From: Candidatus Woesearchaeota archaeon
GTDB lineage: Archaea > Nanobdellota > Nanobdellia > Woesearchaeales > UBA12501
Assembly: GCA_016180035.1 (NCBI GenBank)
Contig: JACPCA010000009.1
Span: 1 to 32,374, forward strand
Direction: 5' to 3'
Length of the DNA stretch: 32,374 nt
Shown here: one piece after another, positions 14,808 through 21,674 of the stretch
How positions within the stretch are numbered: position 1 is the first letter of the stretch
How the letters are laid out: each line of letters starts with the position of its first letter
Notes under the pieces: generated by a model
Seen by the model: the letters and a program-made list of their open reading frames with translations, nothing else
Databases searched by the model: none
Told to the model about the DNA's origin: nothing
Program-made: the position numbers and the translations under genes

Positions 14808-15785
14808 ATGAACGAAGAACTAACAAGAATCGCTCGAGAATTTGCTGAAAGGTGGGCAGTACATCATGTAGTACATACACCTGAGACAGTCCAACAGTTT
14901 GCAGACTTAACAGCACGAGTCGTAGAACAAACCGAAGGTACATGTCTGGATATGTTTATGCAAATGGGAATGCATGGTGCAATCCTGACGAGATTGATGA
15001 AGAGTGCAAGCTACGAACCAAGACAGGAACCAATCGCTGAAGTGAGAATGAATATTTCCGATGATGTGATGCGAAATGCAATGCGTGCTCCAGCAAGAAT
15101 GCGTTGGGATATTCCAAATTTACCAGAAGGTTTCTTTAATGGTTCTGGCAGGGTTGAATACGCATGCCGAGTACCTGCAGATTATCGGGCATATGTTGAA
15201 ACAGTGGAAAGTTTTGTGAATGACTTGGCACAAAGGAGGGTGGTCACATCACAAGAACCACCGGATCGTTGGAGTGGAGAATACTCTAGACGATTTCATC
15301 TTAGCGTGAACCAGGATCCTCTCCCGGAAATGTCTTCTGTTGCGAGAATTGTGACCGAAGCTTTACAAAATGGAACCCCGATAGGAGAAACTGAACCAAG
15401 GACTCCCAGAATGGGCTTTGTCAGATACAATGCAGGGCAAGGAAGGGTTGGAATAGTCGCTGATCTTGGCTATCTGCTCACAAAAGGCAAGGATATCTAT
15501 ATTGTCAACAGTGATGGAGAGTTCATCATGGACGAGAATAAACAGGTAACAAGAGCGCTTGACGTGCCAGAACAAACTTGCTTCGGCTGTAGCCACCGAA
15601 TGAATGTCTACTTGGCAAGAGACTTGGAGAAGACTATTGCAGGGCAGAACCTAAATGGCAGAAGGGTCTTTTTTGTAGGAAACTGCGGCGATGATGGCAA
15701 TGATGTACCAGAAGCTATTGACATGCTGAAAAGCAGAGGAGCCACAGTCTATGGCTTTGCGAAAGAAGCAGAAGGATTTTTGTAA
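14808..15785 (+). CDS. Uncharacterised 325-residue protein, first gene of a signalling-like operon
   Basis: No family is recognised. The N-terminal ~70 residues are helical (MNEELTRIAREFAERW, then QMGMHGAILTRLM). The middle is mixed with many Arg and Pro. The C-terminal third has CFGCSHRMN (a possible metal or redox CxxC) and an alpha/beta segment GRRVFFVGNCGDDGNDV followed by SRGATVYGFA, which looks Rossmann- or receiver-like. The start at 14808 is 9 bases after GGAGGT; ATG 14802 and 14784 are alternatives. Low GC content and co-transcription with a histidine phosphatase and a receiver suggest an imported signalling module. Confidence 0.75.
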   Translation: MNEELTRIAREFAERWAVHHVVHTPETVQQFADLTARVVEQTEGTCLDMFMQMGMHGAILTRLMKSASYEPRQEPIAEVRMNISDDVMRNAMRAPARMRWDIPNLPEGFFNGSGRVEYACRVPADYRAYVETVESFVNDLAQRRVVTSQEPPDRWSGEYSRRFHLSVNQDPLPEMSSVARIVTEALQNGTPIGETEPRTPRMGFVRYNAGQGRVGIVADLGYLLTKGKDIYIVNSDGEFIMDENKQVTRALDVPEQTCFGCSHRMNVYLARDLEKTIAGQNLNGRRVFFVGNCGDDGNDVPEAIDMLKSRGATVYGFAKEAEGFL

Positions 15786-15837
15786 TTTTTTTACTTTTTT
15801 TAGCGAGAAGATAAAAAAATGGAAGGAGGTAAAGCAA

Positions 15838-16419
15838 ATGGAATACATATTAATGCGACACGCGAATGATGACGGGCTTAATGATACCTACTGTAAAATA
15901 AGAGATTTGGCAAGTAGAAATGGGGTAACATTAGACCGTGCATCTATACTGGAAAGAATGACAAGTTTAGCAGTTGATCCAAGTAATGCATATGTTCATC
16001 CCGAAGTAATTGAAATTGCTCGGCAAAGAGAAGAGAGACGCCAAGAACTTCTAAGGCAACACCCCGATATTCAGTTTGAAAACCGGAATGTACTTGCCGA
16101 AACTGCCGGGAGAATTAATCAAAGAGTTTCTGGTCGGCCTCTCACCATTGCATACAATAATGCGCTAAGAACAGAATTTACTGCTCTGGCTATTGCTCGA
16201 ATTACTGGCGGGAATTTGATAGCCGGAGAATTGGAAGAAGCTGGACAGGTTTACCAATGGATGCGCAATCATGCAGGAGAAGATGGTTTAAGTCTTGTAG
16301 TTACCCATGAGCCTGCAATTAGGAGAATAACTGGAATATGGGGGCAAATTCCACACTCAAGCGCATATTTTGTAGGAAGATTAGAAAATGGAAGAATAAC
16401 AGATTTTCAAGAGGTATAA
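15838..16419 (+). CDS. Histidine phosphatase superfamily protein
   Basis: The 193-residue protein starts MEYILMRHAND, with the RHA catalytic motif (His8 forms the phospho-histidine intermediate). The second catalytic His157 lies in VVTHEPAI. Between them a ~100-residue insert replaces the compact RHG-N-T core. The short size and RHA (not RHG) form recall the SixA-type branch, which in bacteria removes phosphate from histidines of phosphorelay proteins. ATG 15838 follows GGAGGT at 7 bases. The next gene, a receiver domain, starts only 5 bases after the stop, so a phospho-signalling link is a fair inference. Confidence 0.75.
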   Translation: MEYILMRHANDDGLNDTYCKIRDLASRNGVTLDRASILERMTSLAVDPSNAYVHPEVIEIARQREERRQELLRQHPDIQFENRNVLAETAGRINQRVSGRPLTIAYNNALRTEFTALAIARITGGNLIAGELEEAGQVYQWMRNHAGEDGLSLVVTHEPAIRRITGIWGQIPHSSAYFVGRLENGRITDFQEV

Positions 16420-16424
16420 CTAAA

Positions 16425-16853
16425 ATGGTAAACATATTAATCGTTGAAGATCAAAGCGGGCCGTTAGAAGCTCTGGAATTTGCTGTTAAAACAGTTTTTC
16501 CAACATATTCCCAAGAGTTCCACTACGATACTGCTCGATGTTATGAAGATGCTCAAAAGATGATTTCAAATAGGTATGACTTCGTACTTTTAGACCATCA
16601 AATGCCGATTAGGAATGTAGGAAATCTTGAAGATACTGATTTTGATAGCTTTACAAGATCTTTAAAGCCTGTCGGATACTCTCTCATTGATAAAATTAAA
16701 GAACAAAATCCAAAAACAGTTGTGATAGGTACTTCTTCGCGTTCCTCATCAGAACTAAAAGGTCAACCTGCACCTGATTATGTAATGAGCAAGATATGGA
16801 ATACGTCAGAAAGAGATTTGGATAATATCCTATCAAAAATTAATGCAAGATAA
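16425..16853 (+). CDS. Single-domain response regulator receiver
   Basis: The 142-residue protein is a receiver domain with all key residues: acidic pair Glu8-Asp9 in ILIVEDQ, phospho-acceptor Asp57 in FVLLDHQMP, Thr103/Ser104 in VVIGTSS and Lys123 in VMSKIW. A ~15-residue insert follows the phosphorylation loop. There is no output domain and no histidine kinase in the window. Two-component proteins are uncommon in reduced archaea. It is the last gene of the operon with the histidine phosphatase, which might act on a cognate phosphorelay protein. Confidence 0.85.
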   Translation: MVNILIVEDQSGPLEALEFAVKTVFPTYSQEFHYDTARCYEDAQKMISNRYDFVLLDHQMPIRNVGNLEDTDFDSFTRSLKPVGYSLIDKIKEQNPKTVVIGTSSRSSSELKGQPAPDYVMSKIWNTSERDLDNILSKINAR

Positions 16854-16937
16854 GAATCATCTTTTTTACAGCGACCCCGTAAAGAAGTTGAAGCGTGCTT
16901 TTATCATCAAAAAACTAGCGCAAAAAATAACTTCCCC

Positions 16938-16995
16938 TCAAACAAACGAGAAGAACACTTTCTGCACCAGAAACACCAGCATGAACAGCGTGATG
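16938..16995. repeat. 58-bp direct repeat, left copy
   Basis: It is identical to 17882-17939 at 57 of 58 positions. It begins at the stop codon of the membrane-protein gene end and breaks off sharply. The two copies enclose a ~0.9-kb segment with the mobile element and the Doc module. A duplicated gene 3' end is the usual signature of integrase-type attachment sites. Confidence 0.75.
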
Positions 16996-17036
16996 TACAG
17001 GTGCAAGTCAGCTATGGCAAGAAGGTAGTTTTGTTG
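16938..17036 (-). pseudogene. 3' fragment of a small membrane-protein gene
   Basis: The minus strand encodes ...DLHLYITLFMLVFLVQKVFFSFV and a TGA stop, the same C-terminus as the intact gene at 17882-18151. The upstream part is cut off by the mobile element at 17046. Only the last 58 bases match at DNA level, so this is a duplicated gene end rather than a decayed full copy. Confidence 0.6.
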
Positions 17037-17045
17037 ATCTGGAAA

Positions 17046-17309
17046 GGCTCTGTCCCGAATGTTAGGAATGGCACTGCTGCCTAGCGTAGTCATCCATTGC
17101 CCGTCAATGAATGAAAAACTCGGTATCACTGCCAGTTATATATGCTGACGAAGCGCAGCAGTGCCATTCCGCTCCTGAACTGGGCGGTGCTGCTGCGCTC
17201 TGTTCGCGTTTATTACCCGACCGTGTACCGAGTATCCATGCATTGGCTGGAAAACTCGGGCACGGCGTTCGGCAGCAGCACCGCCCAGTGGGAGATTCGG
17301 GACAGAGCC
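17046..17309 (+). mobile_element. Non-autonomous fold-back element (MITE-like), copy A, 264 bp
   Basis: The perfect 15-bp terminal inverted repeat GGCTCTGTCCCGAAT is at 17046-17060 and 17295-17309. The 9-bp target duplication ATCTGGAAA is perfect at 17037-17045 and 17310-17318. Inside are two perfect 16-bp stems: 17065-17080 with 17155-17170, and 17180-17195 with 17273-17288. The second encloses a further imperfect stem (CCGTG...CGAGT). There is no coding capacity. It shares ends, stem order and internal motifs (GGCACTGC, TGCGCTCTGTTCGC, GGGCACGGCG) with copy B. The transposase that moves it is not in the window. It occupies most of the 500-base gene-free gap 16854-17354. Confidence 0.9.
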
Positions 17310-17323
17310 ATCTGGAAATAAAC

Positions 17324-17333
17324 ATTTATAAAG
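17324..17333 (+). promoter_or_regulatory. TATA box of the Doc gene
   Basis: ATTTATAAAG begins 6 bases after the right target duplication of the mobile element and is centred 27 bases before ATG 17355, giving a leaderless mRNA. Confidence 0.65.
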
Positions 17334-17354
17334 CCAATGTGTTTATTGATTCTT

Positions 17355-17756
17355 ATGGCAGAGATAGCCTACCCAACGACAGAGAAGATTATCGAATATA
17401 ATCTTCTTGCTTTGGAACTTATAAAAGTCAAAAAAGCAGATAAACCAGAAGTCCTGAGTAGAAGCAAGATAACAGAAGTTATCCGCAACTGCGAAGACAA
17501 CGATGGCGATGTCTATGACAAAGCTGTTGTACTGCTGAAGGGGCTTATCCAGAAGCATCCATTCGCAAGCGGCAACAGAAGAACTGCGTTTATAACGACA
17601 AAAGATTTTATACTCGCCAATTCCCACACGCTTGGCATCAAAGATGACCCAAGCGCTGCAAGAGTAATGCAGGGAATACGAGAAAATTATTATTCACATG
17701 ACGAAATCAAGGAGTGGCTGAACCATGGAAAAATCAAAAAATTTACAAGACAATGA
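17355..17756 (+). CDS. doc: Fic/Doc-family toxin
   Basis: The 133-residue protein carries the Fic motif as HPFASGNRRTAF (His68), close to Doc's HPFxDxNKRTA, on a short all-helical Doc-size fold. Fic proteins transfer AMP to targets, while Doc phosphorylates elongation factor Tu. The acidic residue that binds Mg at motif position 5 is Ser here (HPFAS), so activity may be altered. The longer frame from 17337 is excluded because the TATA box points at ATG 17355. A 40-residue gene overlaps its end. It lies inside the segment bounded by 58-bp repeats. Confidence 0.85.
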   Translation: MAEIAYPTTEKIIEYNLLALELIKVKKADKPEVLSRSKITEVIRNCEDNDGDVYDKAVVLLKGLIQKHPFASGNRRTAFITTKDFILANSHTLGIKDDPSAARVMQGIRENYYSHDEIKEWLNHGKIKKFTRQ

Positions 17757-17847
17757 GCGATATGAAATCGTTGTAGAAGAAATCGAAAGCTTCAAAAAAT
17801 TGATTCACGGCCATAAAAAATTGCTTGAAGCAATCGGAAACCTCTAA
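17725..17847 (+). CDS. Candidate 40-residue antitoxin of the Doc module
   Basis: The peptide starts MEKSKNLQDNERYEIVVEEI and continues as one charged amphipathic helix to ...HKKLLEAIGNL. It overlaps the Doc gene by 32 bases in another frame, implying coupled translation. The order toxin-then-partner is the reverse of phd-doc. A single helix is enough for antitoxins that plug the Fic active site or bind the toxin groove, but I see no clear inhibitory (S/T)xxxE(G/N) motif. Confidence 0.55.
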   Translation: MEKSKNLQDNERYEIVVEEIESFKKLIHGHKKLLEAIGNL

Positions 17848-17881
17848 TTCTGAAAAGGCGATAAAAATATTGAAACCACCA

Positions 17882-17939
17882 TCAAACAAACGAGAAGAAC
17901 ACCTTCTGCACCAGAAACACCAGCATGAACAGCGTGATG
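17882..17939. repeat. 58-bp direct repeat, right copy
   Basis: It forms the 3' end of the intact membrane-protein gene and matches 16938-16995 at 57 of 58 positions. See the left copy for interpretation. Confidence 0.75.
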
Positions 17940-18151
17940 AACGGGGAAGAGATATCAAACGCCATCAGCAGCGTGAGTATCCCGCAAACAACGTCGAGAA
18001 TGCTGATGATGTTGCCGTTGATTGCGAACAGGCCGCCCTTGAAGATGAGGTATCCTGCTGAATAAATAATGATGTTCATCGGCAGGATCGGCGCTGCCAG
18101 GATCACCAGCACTGCCGCAAGATCTGCCAGGCCGAGGAGTTTGACGAGCAT
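17882..18151 (-). CDS. Small membrane protein, 89 residues
   Basis: It has three hydrophobic spans at ~10-35, ~38-62 and ~65-85 with almost no soluble loops and ends QKVFFSFV. Function is unknown. Its ATG overlaps the stop of the upstream membrane-protein gene (TGATG), so the two are coupled and may form one complex. The last 58 bases are duplicated at 16938-16995. Such an all-membrane protein with a Gly/Ile-rich first span could be a small channel or assembly factor, but nothing specific can be said. Confidence 0.75.
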   Translation of the reverse strand: MLVKLLGLADLAAVLVILAAPILPMNIIIYSAGYLIFKGGLFAINGNIISILDVVCGILTLLMAFDISSPFITLFMLVFLVQKVFFSFV

Positions 18152-18519
18152 CAGAACAAACCCAGGATAAGGAAGAGGGTCATGCCGATCAGCAGATATA
18201 AAGCCATGGTGCTCCAGGCGTACTGCTGCACTGCCTTGTTGTACGATTCCAGGATCGTGAAGAGCAGGTAGATGCTGATGCCGGCAAAGGCAAGCGCGGC
18301 AATGGCTTCAACAACTTTTGGAACATGGATGCTGAACAGGAATTTCGCCATGACCATCATGGCAGCGGCAAAGATCAGGCTGTACTTGAACTGGGCCTTA
18401 TCACCGTACAGGTCATTGACCGGCTGGTCAAGCACGACAAAGTCCATGACGACTTCGTGCGGGTCCCGGATACGGAGGCCTTCGTTGATGATAAAACTTT
18501 TTCTTGCTGGCTCTGGCAT
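18151..18519 (-). CDS. Membrane protein with short soluble head, 122 residues
   Basis: Residues 1-45 (MPEPARKSFIINEGLRIRDP, then HEVVMDFVVLDQPVND) are soluble. Three hydrophobic spans follow at ~48-65, ~68-88 and ~98-120. I recognise no family. A GGTGG lies just before ATG 18519 and a TATA box at 18554-18561 gives a short leader. A frame extending to 18993 runs antisense to the methyltransferase gene and is not real. It is the first gene of a two-gene membrane operon. Confidence 0.75.
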   Translation of the reverse strand: MPEPARKSFIINEGLRIRDPHEVVMDFVVLDQPVNDLYGDKAQFKYSLIFAAAMMVMAKFLFSIHVPKVVEAIAALAFAGISIYLLFTILESYNKAVQQYAWSTMALYLLIGMTLFLILGLF

Positions 18520-18553
18520 GATTCCACCCTTGCCGATGGCGGACGCGCCAGAA

Positions 18554-18561
18554 TTTATAAA
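18554..18561 (-). promoter_or_regulatory. TATA box of the two-gene membrane operon
   Basis: The minus strand reads CTTTATAAATT, ~38 bases before ATG 18519. It is divergent from and close to the methyltransferase promoter at 18586-18594. Confidence 0.6.
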
Positions 18562-18585
18562 GCTTTGGGGTTGGCAGGGAACATC

Positions 18586-18594
18586 CTTAAATAC
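18586..18594 (+). promoter_or_regulatory. TATA box of the RNA methyltransferase
   Basis: CTTAAATAC is centred ~26 bases before ATG 18616, giving a leaderless mRNA and fixing the start. Confidence 0.6.
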
Positions 18595-18615
18595 AGCTTG
18601 ATTGCTGATGCTCGC

Positions 18616-19743
18616 ATGGCCATCCCACCCTGCCCGTACTTCGGCTCCTGCGGCGGCTGCACTGCCCAGCACATTCCTTACGCCGTGCAGGTGGACAACA
18701 AGAAAAAGATGCTGGAGCGGGCAGTCAAGAACGCCTGTCCTGTTGCCGTCGTTACCGGAAGCGGCTACCGCTACCGCAACAGGATGGACTTCATCTTCCA
18801 TCCGAACGGGCTTGGCCTCCGGATGAAAGGGAAATGGCATTCGATCGTTGATATCGAGCAGTGCCTGATCTCCGACGGCAGGCTGAACCATCTTCTTCAG
18901 GAAGTGCGCTCCTTTTTCCAGCATCCGGACGTGTTCGACCTGAAGAAGCATACAGGGACCTTCCGCTATGCCGTGATCCGGACGCCGCAGCATGATTCTT
19001 CCATCTCCTTTGTGCTTCGTGCAGAATCGCCGCGGCTTGCTGAAGCGATCGGGCAGGTACGGTCCTTTGCGGCAGTGACAACCGCTGACAATGTCCTCGT
19101 CACCAAAGTCCCAGCCGACACGGATATTTCTGTATCAGACGATTATTTTGCGGTGAAGGGAACAGGCATGCTTCACGAAACCTTGCTTGGCAAGGTGTTC
19201 TGGTACTCTGCGCAGGGCTTCTTCCAGAACAATTCAGAGATGGCAGAGAAGATGCAAGAGCATGTCCATACGCTGCTGAAAAGATATGGGATGGCGGCGA
19301 CAGGAAAAGCGATCCTGCTCGACCTCTACGGCGGCGTCGGCACGTTCGGCATCATCAACAGCAGCCTGTTTTCTTCTGTTGTCGTCGTGGAGAGCGTGCC
19401 GCCGTGCATCGAGGCGGCAAAGAAAAATGCGGCAGAGAACAAGGCCGCCAATGTCGCTGCTGTCCTGCTGGACGCTGCAAAGCTCAAGCGGCTGGAGTTC
19501 AAGGCTCCGCTGTTTGTCATCACTGATCCGCCGAGAAGCGGCATGGCCATGGCGACGATCGAGCAGCTCAACCATCTTAAGCCAGAAGCCATTATCTATG
19601 TGTCCTGCAATCTTCAGCAGCTGGCAAAAGACATCGGAAAGTTCGCCAAGTACCGCGTGGCCAGCGCTGCCCTCTTCGATCTGTTTCCGCAGACGCTGCA
19701 TGCCGAGGCGGTCGTGGAGCTGGTGAGGGTGGAACGCACATGA
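18616..19743 (+). CDS. RNA (uracil-5-)-methyltransferase, TrmA/RlmD family
   Basis: The 375-residue enzyme uses S-adenosylmethionine to make 5-methyluridine in tRNA or rRNA. An iron-sulphur site is visible as Cys6, Cys12 and Cys15 (CPYFGSCGGC) plus Cys83 in IEQCLISDG, the RlmD/RumA pattern. The methyltransferase core has LDLYGGVGTFGI, a DPPRSG motif (TDPPRSGMA), the nucleophile Cys331 in YVSCNLQQL and the base Glu364 in TLHAEAVVEL. The TRAM RNA-binding domain of bacterial RlmD is absent, as in the archaeal enzyme studied in Pyrococcus that makes m5U54 in tRNA. Frames extending upstream of 18616 are excluded by the TATA box. Confidence 0.92.
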   Translation: MAIPPCPYFGSCGGCTAQHIPYAVQVDNKKKMLERAVKNACPVAVVTGSGYRYRNRMDFIFHPNGLGLRMKGKWHSIVDIEQCLISDGRLNHLLQEVRSFFQHPDVFDLKKHTGTFRYAVIRTPQHDSSISFVLRAESPRLAEAIGQVRSFAAVTTADNVLVTKVPADTDISVSDDYFAVKGTGMLHETLLGKVFWYSAQGFFQNNSEMAEKMQEHVHTLLKRYGMAATGKAILLDLYGGVGTFGIINSSLFSSVVVVESVPPCIEAAKKNAAENKAANVAAVLLDAAKLKRLEFKAPLFVITDPPRSGMAMATIEQLNHLKPEAIIYVSCNLQQLAKDIGKFAKYRVASAALFDLFPQTLHAEAVVELVRVERT

Positions 19744-19780
19744 TGGCATGAAACTTTCTGCAAGTCCAAAAACCAAAAGA

Positions 19781-19790
19781 TTTAAATATA
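19781..19790 (+). promoter_or_regulatory. TATA box of the second AbrB/PIN module
   Basis: TTTAAATATA lies ~36 bases before ATG 19821, giving a ~9-base leader. Confidence 0.6.
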
Positions 19791-19820
19791 ATTAAGTTAT
19801 ATTCTATGCAGTGATCGATC

Positions 19821-20042
19821 ATGGAAGTCTTTGAAACAAGGCCAAAACAATGGGGAAATTCGCTTGGCATAACTATCCCTAAAGAAATAGCGGATCGGGA
19901 GCGCCTTTCTCCGCAAACAGACATTTTTGTTACTGTTCTCAACAAGCGGGCGCAGGAAAAAATTAAAAAGGCATTTGGGACACTTCTGCTTAAAAAGCAG
20001 ACTCAACAAGTGATGGATGATATTGATGAAGGATATGACTGA
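19821..20042 (+). CDS. AbrB-type antitoxin (VapB-like), second module
   Basis: The 73-residue protein has the N-terminal motif RPKQWGNSLGITIPKEIADRERL, the W-G-N-S-L-x-I-x-I-P signature of MazE/VapB AbrB folds. An acidic C-terminal helix ending DDIDEGYD would thread onto the toxin. Its stop overlaps the start of the PIN gene. It is not closely similar to the antitoxin at 11829, so the two modules are unrelated acquisitions. Confidence 0.9.
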   Translation: MEVFETRPKQWGNSLGITIPKEIADRERLSPQTDIFVTVLNKRAQEKIKKAFGTLLLKKQTQQVMDDIDEGYD

Positions 20043-20409
20043 CCAGCAAACATTTCTTGCCGATACTTACGCTCTTATTGAGATTATCGGGGGGAATCAG
20101 AACTACAAGCTGTATACTGACAAGGTTCTACGAACAATGAAATGCAATCTTGCGGAACTTTATTATCATCTTCTTCGAGAATACGGCAAAGAAATTGCTG
20201 ACAGGTACTTTGACATTTATTCAAATATAATCGTTCCTGTAACGCTGAACAGCATCCGTTTTGCGATGGAGTTCAAGCTTCAGCGCCGCACTGAAAAACT
20301 AAGCTATACGGATTGTATTGGATACGCTCTTGCTTTGGAATTAGGTATCCCCTTTCTGACAGGAGATGAAAAATTTGAGGGAAAGCAAAATGTTGAATTT
20401 GTGAAGTGA
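20035..20409 (+). CDS. vapC: PIN-domain toxin (VapC-like), second module
   Basis: The PIN residues are FLADTYALIEII (Asp10), LAELYYHLL (Glu ~43), SYTDCIGYALALE (Asp ~93) and FLTGDEKF (Asp ~112), so the acidic active site is complete. VapC proteins are Mg-dependent RNases often aimed at tRNA or rRNA. ATG 20035 places the first Asp at the usual distance; ATG 20026 and 20017 are alternatives. The gene overlaps the antitoxin's stop. Confidence 0.88.
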   Translation: MTDQQTFLADTYALIEIIGGNQNYKLYTDKVLRTMKCNLAELYYHLLREYGKEIADRYFDIYSNIIVPVTLNSIRFAMEFKLQRRTEKLSYTDCIGYALALELGIPFLTGDEKFEGKQNVEFVK

Positions 20410-20414
20410 GAACC

Positions 20415-21254
20415 ATGCCCCCCTCCCTTCTCTTCGCCACTGCCGGCATCCCGCTCTGCACGGAGCAAAGGAATACGCTGAACGGCATTGCTGAAGTGAA
20501 GCGGCTCGGCCTTGATGCCATGGAGCTGGAGTTCGTGCAAAGCGTCAACATCTCGAAAGAAGCAGCGCCGGCAGTCAAGAAGAAGGCTGAAGAAGAGGGC
20601 ATTGTCCTCACCTGCCACGGCCAGTACTTTGTCAATCTTGCAGCGAAAGAGCAGGAGAAGATAGACGCAAGCAAGAAGCGCATCATTGCTGCAGCAACGC
20701 GGTTGTGGGAGTGCGGCGGCTGGAGCATGTGCTTCCATCCTGCCTTTTATCTCGGCCGTGACGCAGCTGCCGTGTACAGCATCGTCAAGAAGAACCTGCA
20801 GCCTGTCCTTGATGCATTGGACGATGCTGGTGTCGATGTCTGGGTGCGGCCAGAAACCACCGGCAAGCCGACCCAGTTCGGCGACCTGCAGGAATTGTGC
20901 AGGCTGTGCGCAGAGCTTGACTCGGACAAGATATTGCCATGCATTGATGTTGCTCACCTCCATGCGCGGAGCAACGGCAAGTGGAACACTGCTGGAGAAT
21001 TCCGCCAGCAGCTGGAGCTTGTCGAGAAGTATCTTGGAAGAAAAGCATTAGATAACCTGCATATCCATATCGCTGGCATTGAGTACGGCGAAAAAGGCGA
21101 GAAGAACCACCTTTTGCTGGATGAGTCGGACTTCAACTACAAGGATCTCTGCAAGGTATGGAAAGAGTTTAAGGTCAAGGGCGTTGTGGTGTGTGAAAGC
21201 CCGATCATGGAAAAGGATGCGGTGATGCTGAAGAAGGTGTATAATAAATTGTGA
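20415..21254 (+). CDS. nfo: Endonuclease IV-like TIM-barrel protein (AP endonuclease 2 superfamily)
   Basis: The 279-residue TIM barrel retains the metal-ligand series of endonuclease IV: His in LTCHGQYFVN (~76), His in CFHPAFY (~115), Glu in VRPETTGK (~153), Asp and His in PCIDVAHLHAR (~186-189), His in LHIHIAGIEYG (~221), the D-E-S-D-F-N-Y-K-D-L segment and the last Glu in VVCESPIMEKDA. In DNA repair these enzymes cut at abasic sites. The archaeal branch is somewhat diverged, so a sugar-phosphate isomerase-like role cannot be excluded. ATG 20415 was preferred over an in-frame GTG at 20406 inside the previous stop region. Confidence 0.88.
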   Translation: MPPSLLFATAGIPLCTEQRNTLNGIAEVKRLGLDAMELEFVQSVNISKEAAPAVKKKAEEEGIVLTCHGQYFVNLAAKEQEKIDASKKRIIAAATRLWECGGWSMCFHPAFYLGRDAAAVYSIVKKNLQPVLDALDDAGVDVWVRPETTGKPTQFGDLQELCRLCAELDSDKILPCIDVAHLHARSNGKWNTAGEFRQQLELVEKYLGRKALDNLHIHIAGIEYGEKGEKNHLLLDESDFNYKDLCKVWKEFKVKGVVVCESPIMEKDAVMLKKVYNKL

Positions 21255-21326
21255 GTATGGTCACTATTTCAAAGAAACACATAATCCTGTCCAAACAGCA
21301 AAAAAACTTGTCCGCAAATATCGACT

Positions 21327-21671
21327 ATGACACGGCAACCAGAAGATCAGCAGTCTCATCTTGAACAGGTCGAGCGCTGGGCGAAGTTTGTACGAGAGCA
21401 TCCAACTGAATGGAAGAAAATTCACACAGAATTCATCAATGCCATCTTTCAGAAGCAGGAAGAGGCGCTTCAACGGATATTGGCAATGCCAGGCGGCAAG
21501 GAAAAGGCAGCTGAATTGTATACCATCAAAAACAAGAAAGGTATTCGTGGCTTGGGGGATAATAATCCTTTAAGAAATCAACTCGTACTTAGCATATTAC
21601 TCAGAAGTGGCAAACTAACGAAAAGCTTTAAATACGGCTTTGACCGGTTTAATAATACTCATGGGGGTTAA
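21327..21671 (+). CDS. Hypothetical small protein, 114 residues
   Basis: The helical, charged protein contains VERWAKFVREHPTEWKKIHTEF and INAIFQKQEEALQRIL. I recall similar short proteins with an R-W-A-x-F/Y-V-R-x-H-P core and K-x-H-T-x-F-I-N-A-x-F in other archaea, with no known role. The C-terminal third is basic. No clear promoter or ribosome-binding site is visible at ATG 21327. It is followed after 3 bases by the 291-residue gene, which also has its own TATA box inside this gene. Confidence 0.65.
   Translation: MTRQPEDQQSHLEQVERWAKFVREHPTEWKKIHTEFINAIFQKQEEALQRILAMPGGKEKAAELYTIKNKKGIRGLGDNNPLRNQLVLSILLRSGKLTKSFKYGFDRFNNTHGG
21626..21635 (+). promoter_or_regulatory. Internal TATA box for the 291-residue gene
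   Basis: CTTTAAATAC lies inside the preceding gene, ~45 bases before ATG 21675. GGGGG at 21663-21667 acts as ribosome-binding site. Confidence 0.5.
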
Positions 21672-21674
21672 AAA

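Noticed and set aside
18325-18615. Upstream extension of the RNA methyltransferase
   Set aside because: The extension is antisense to a membrane-protein gene, and the TATA box at 18586-18594 points to ATG 18616, where family homology begins.
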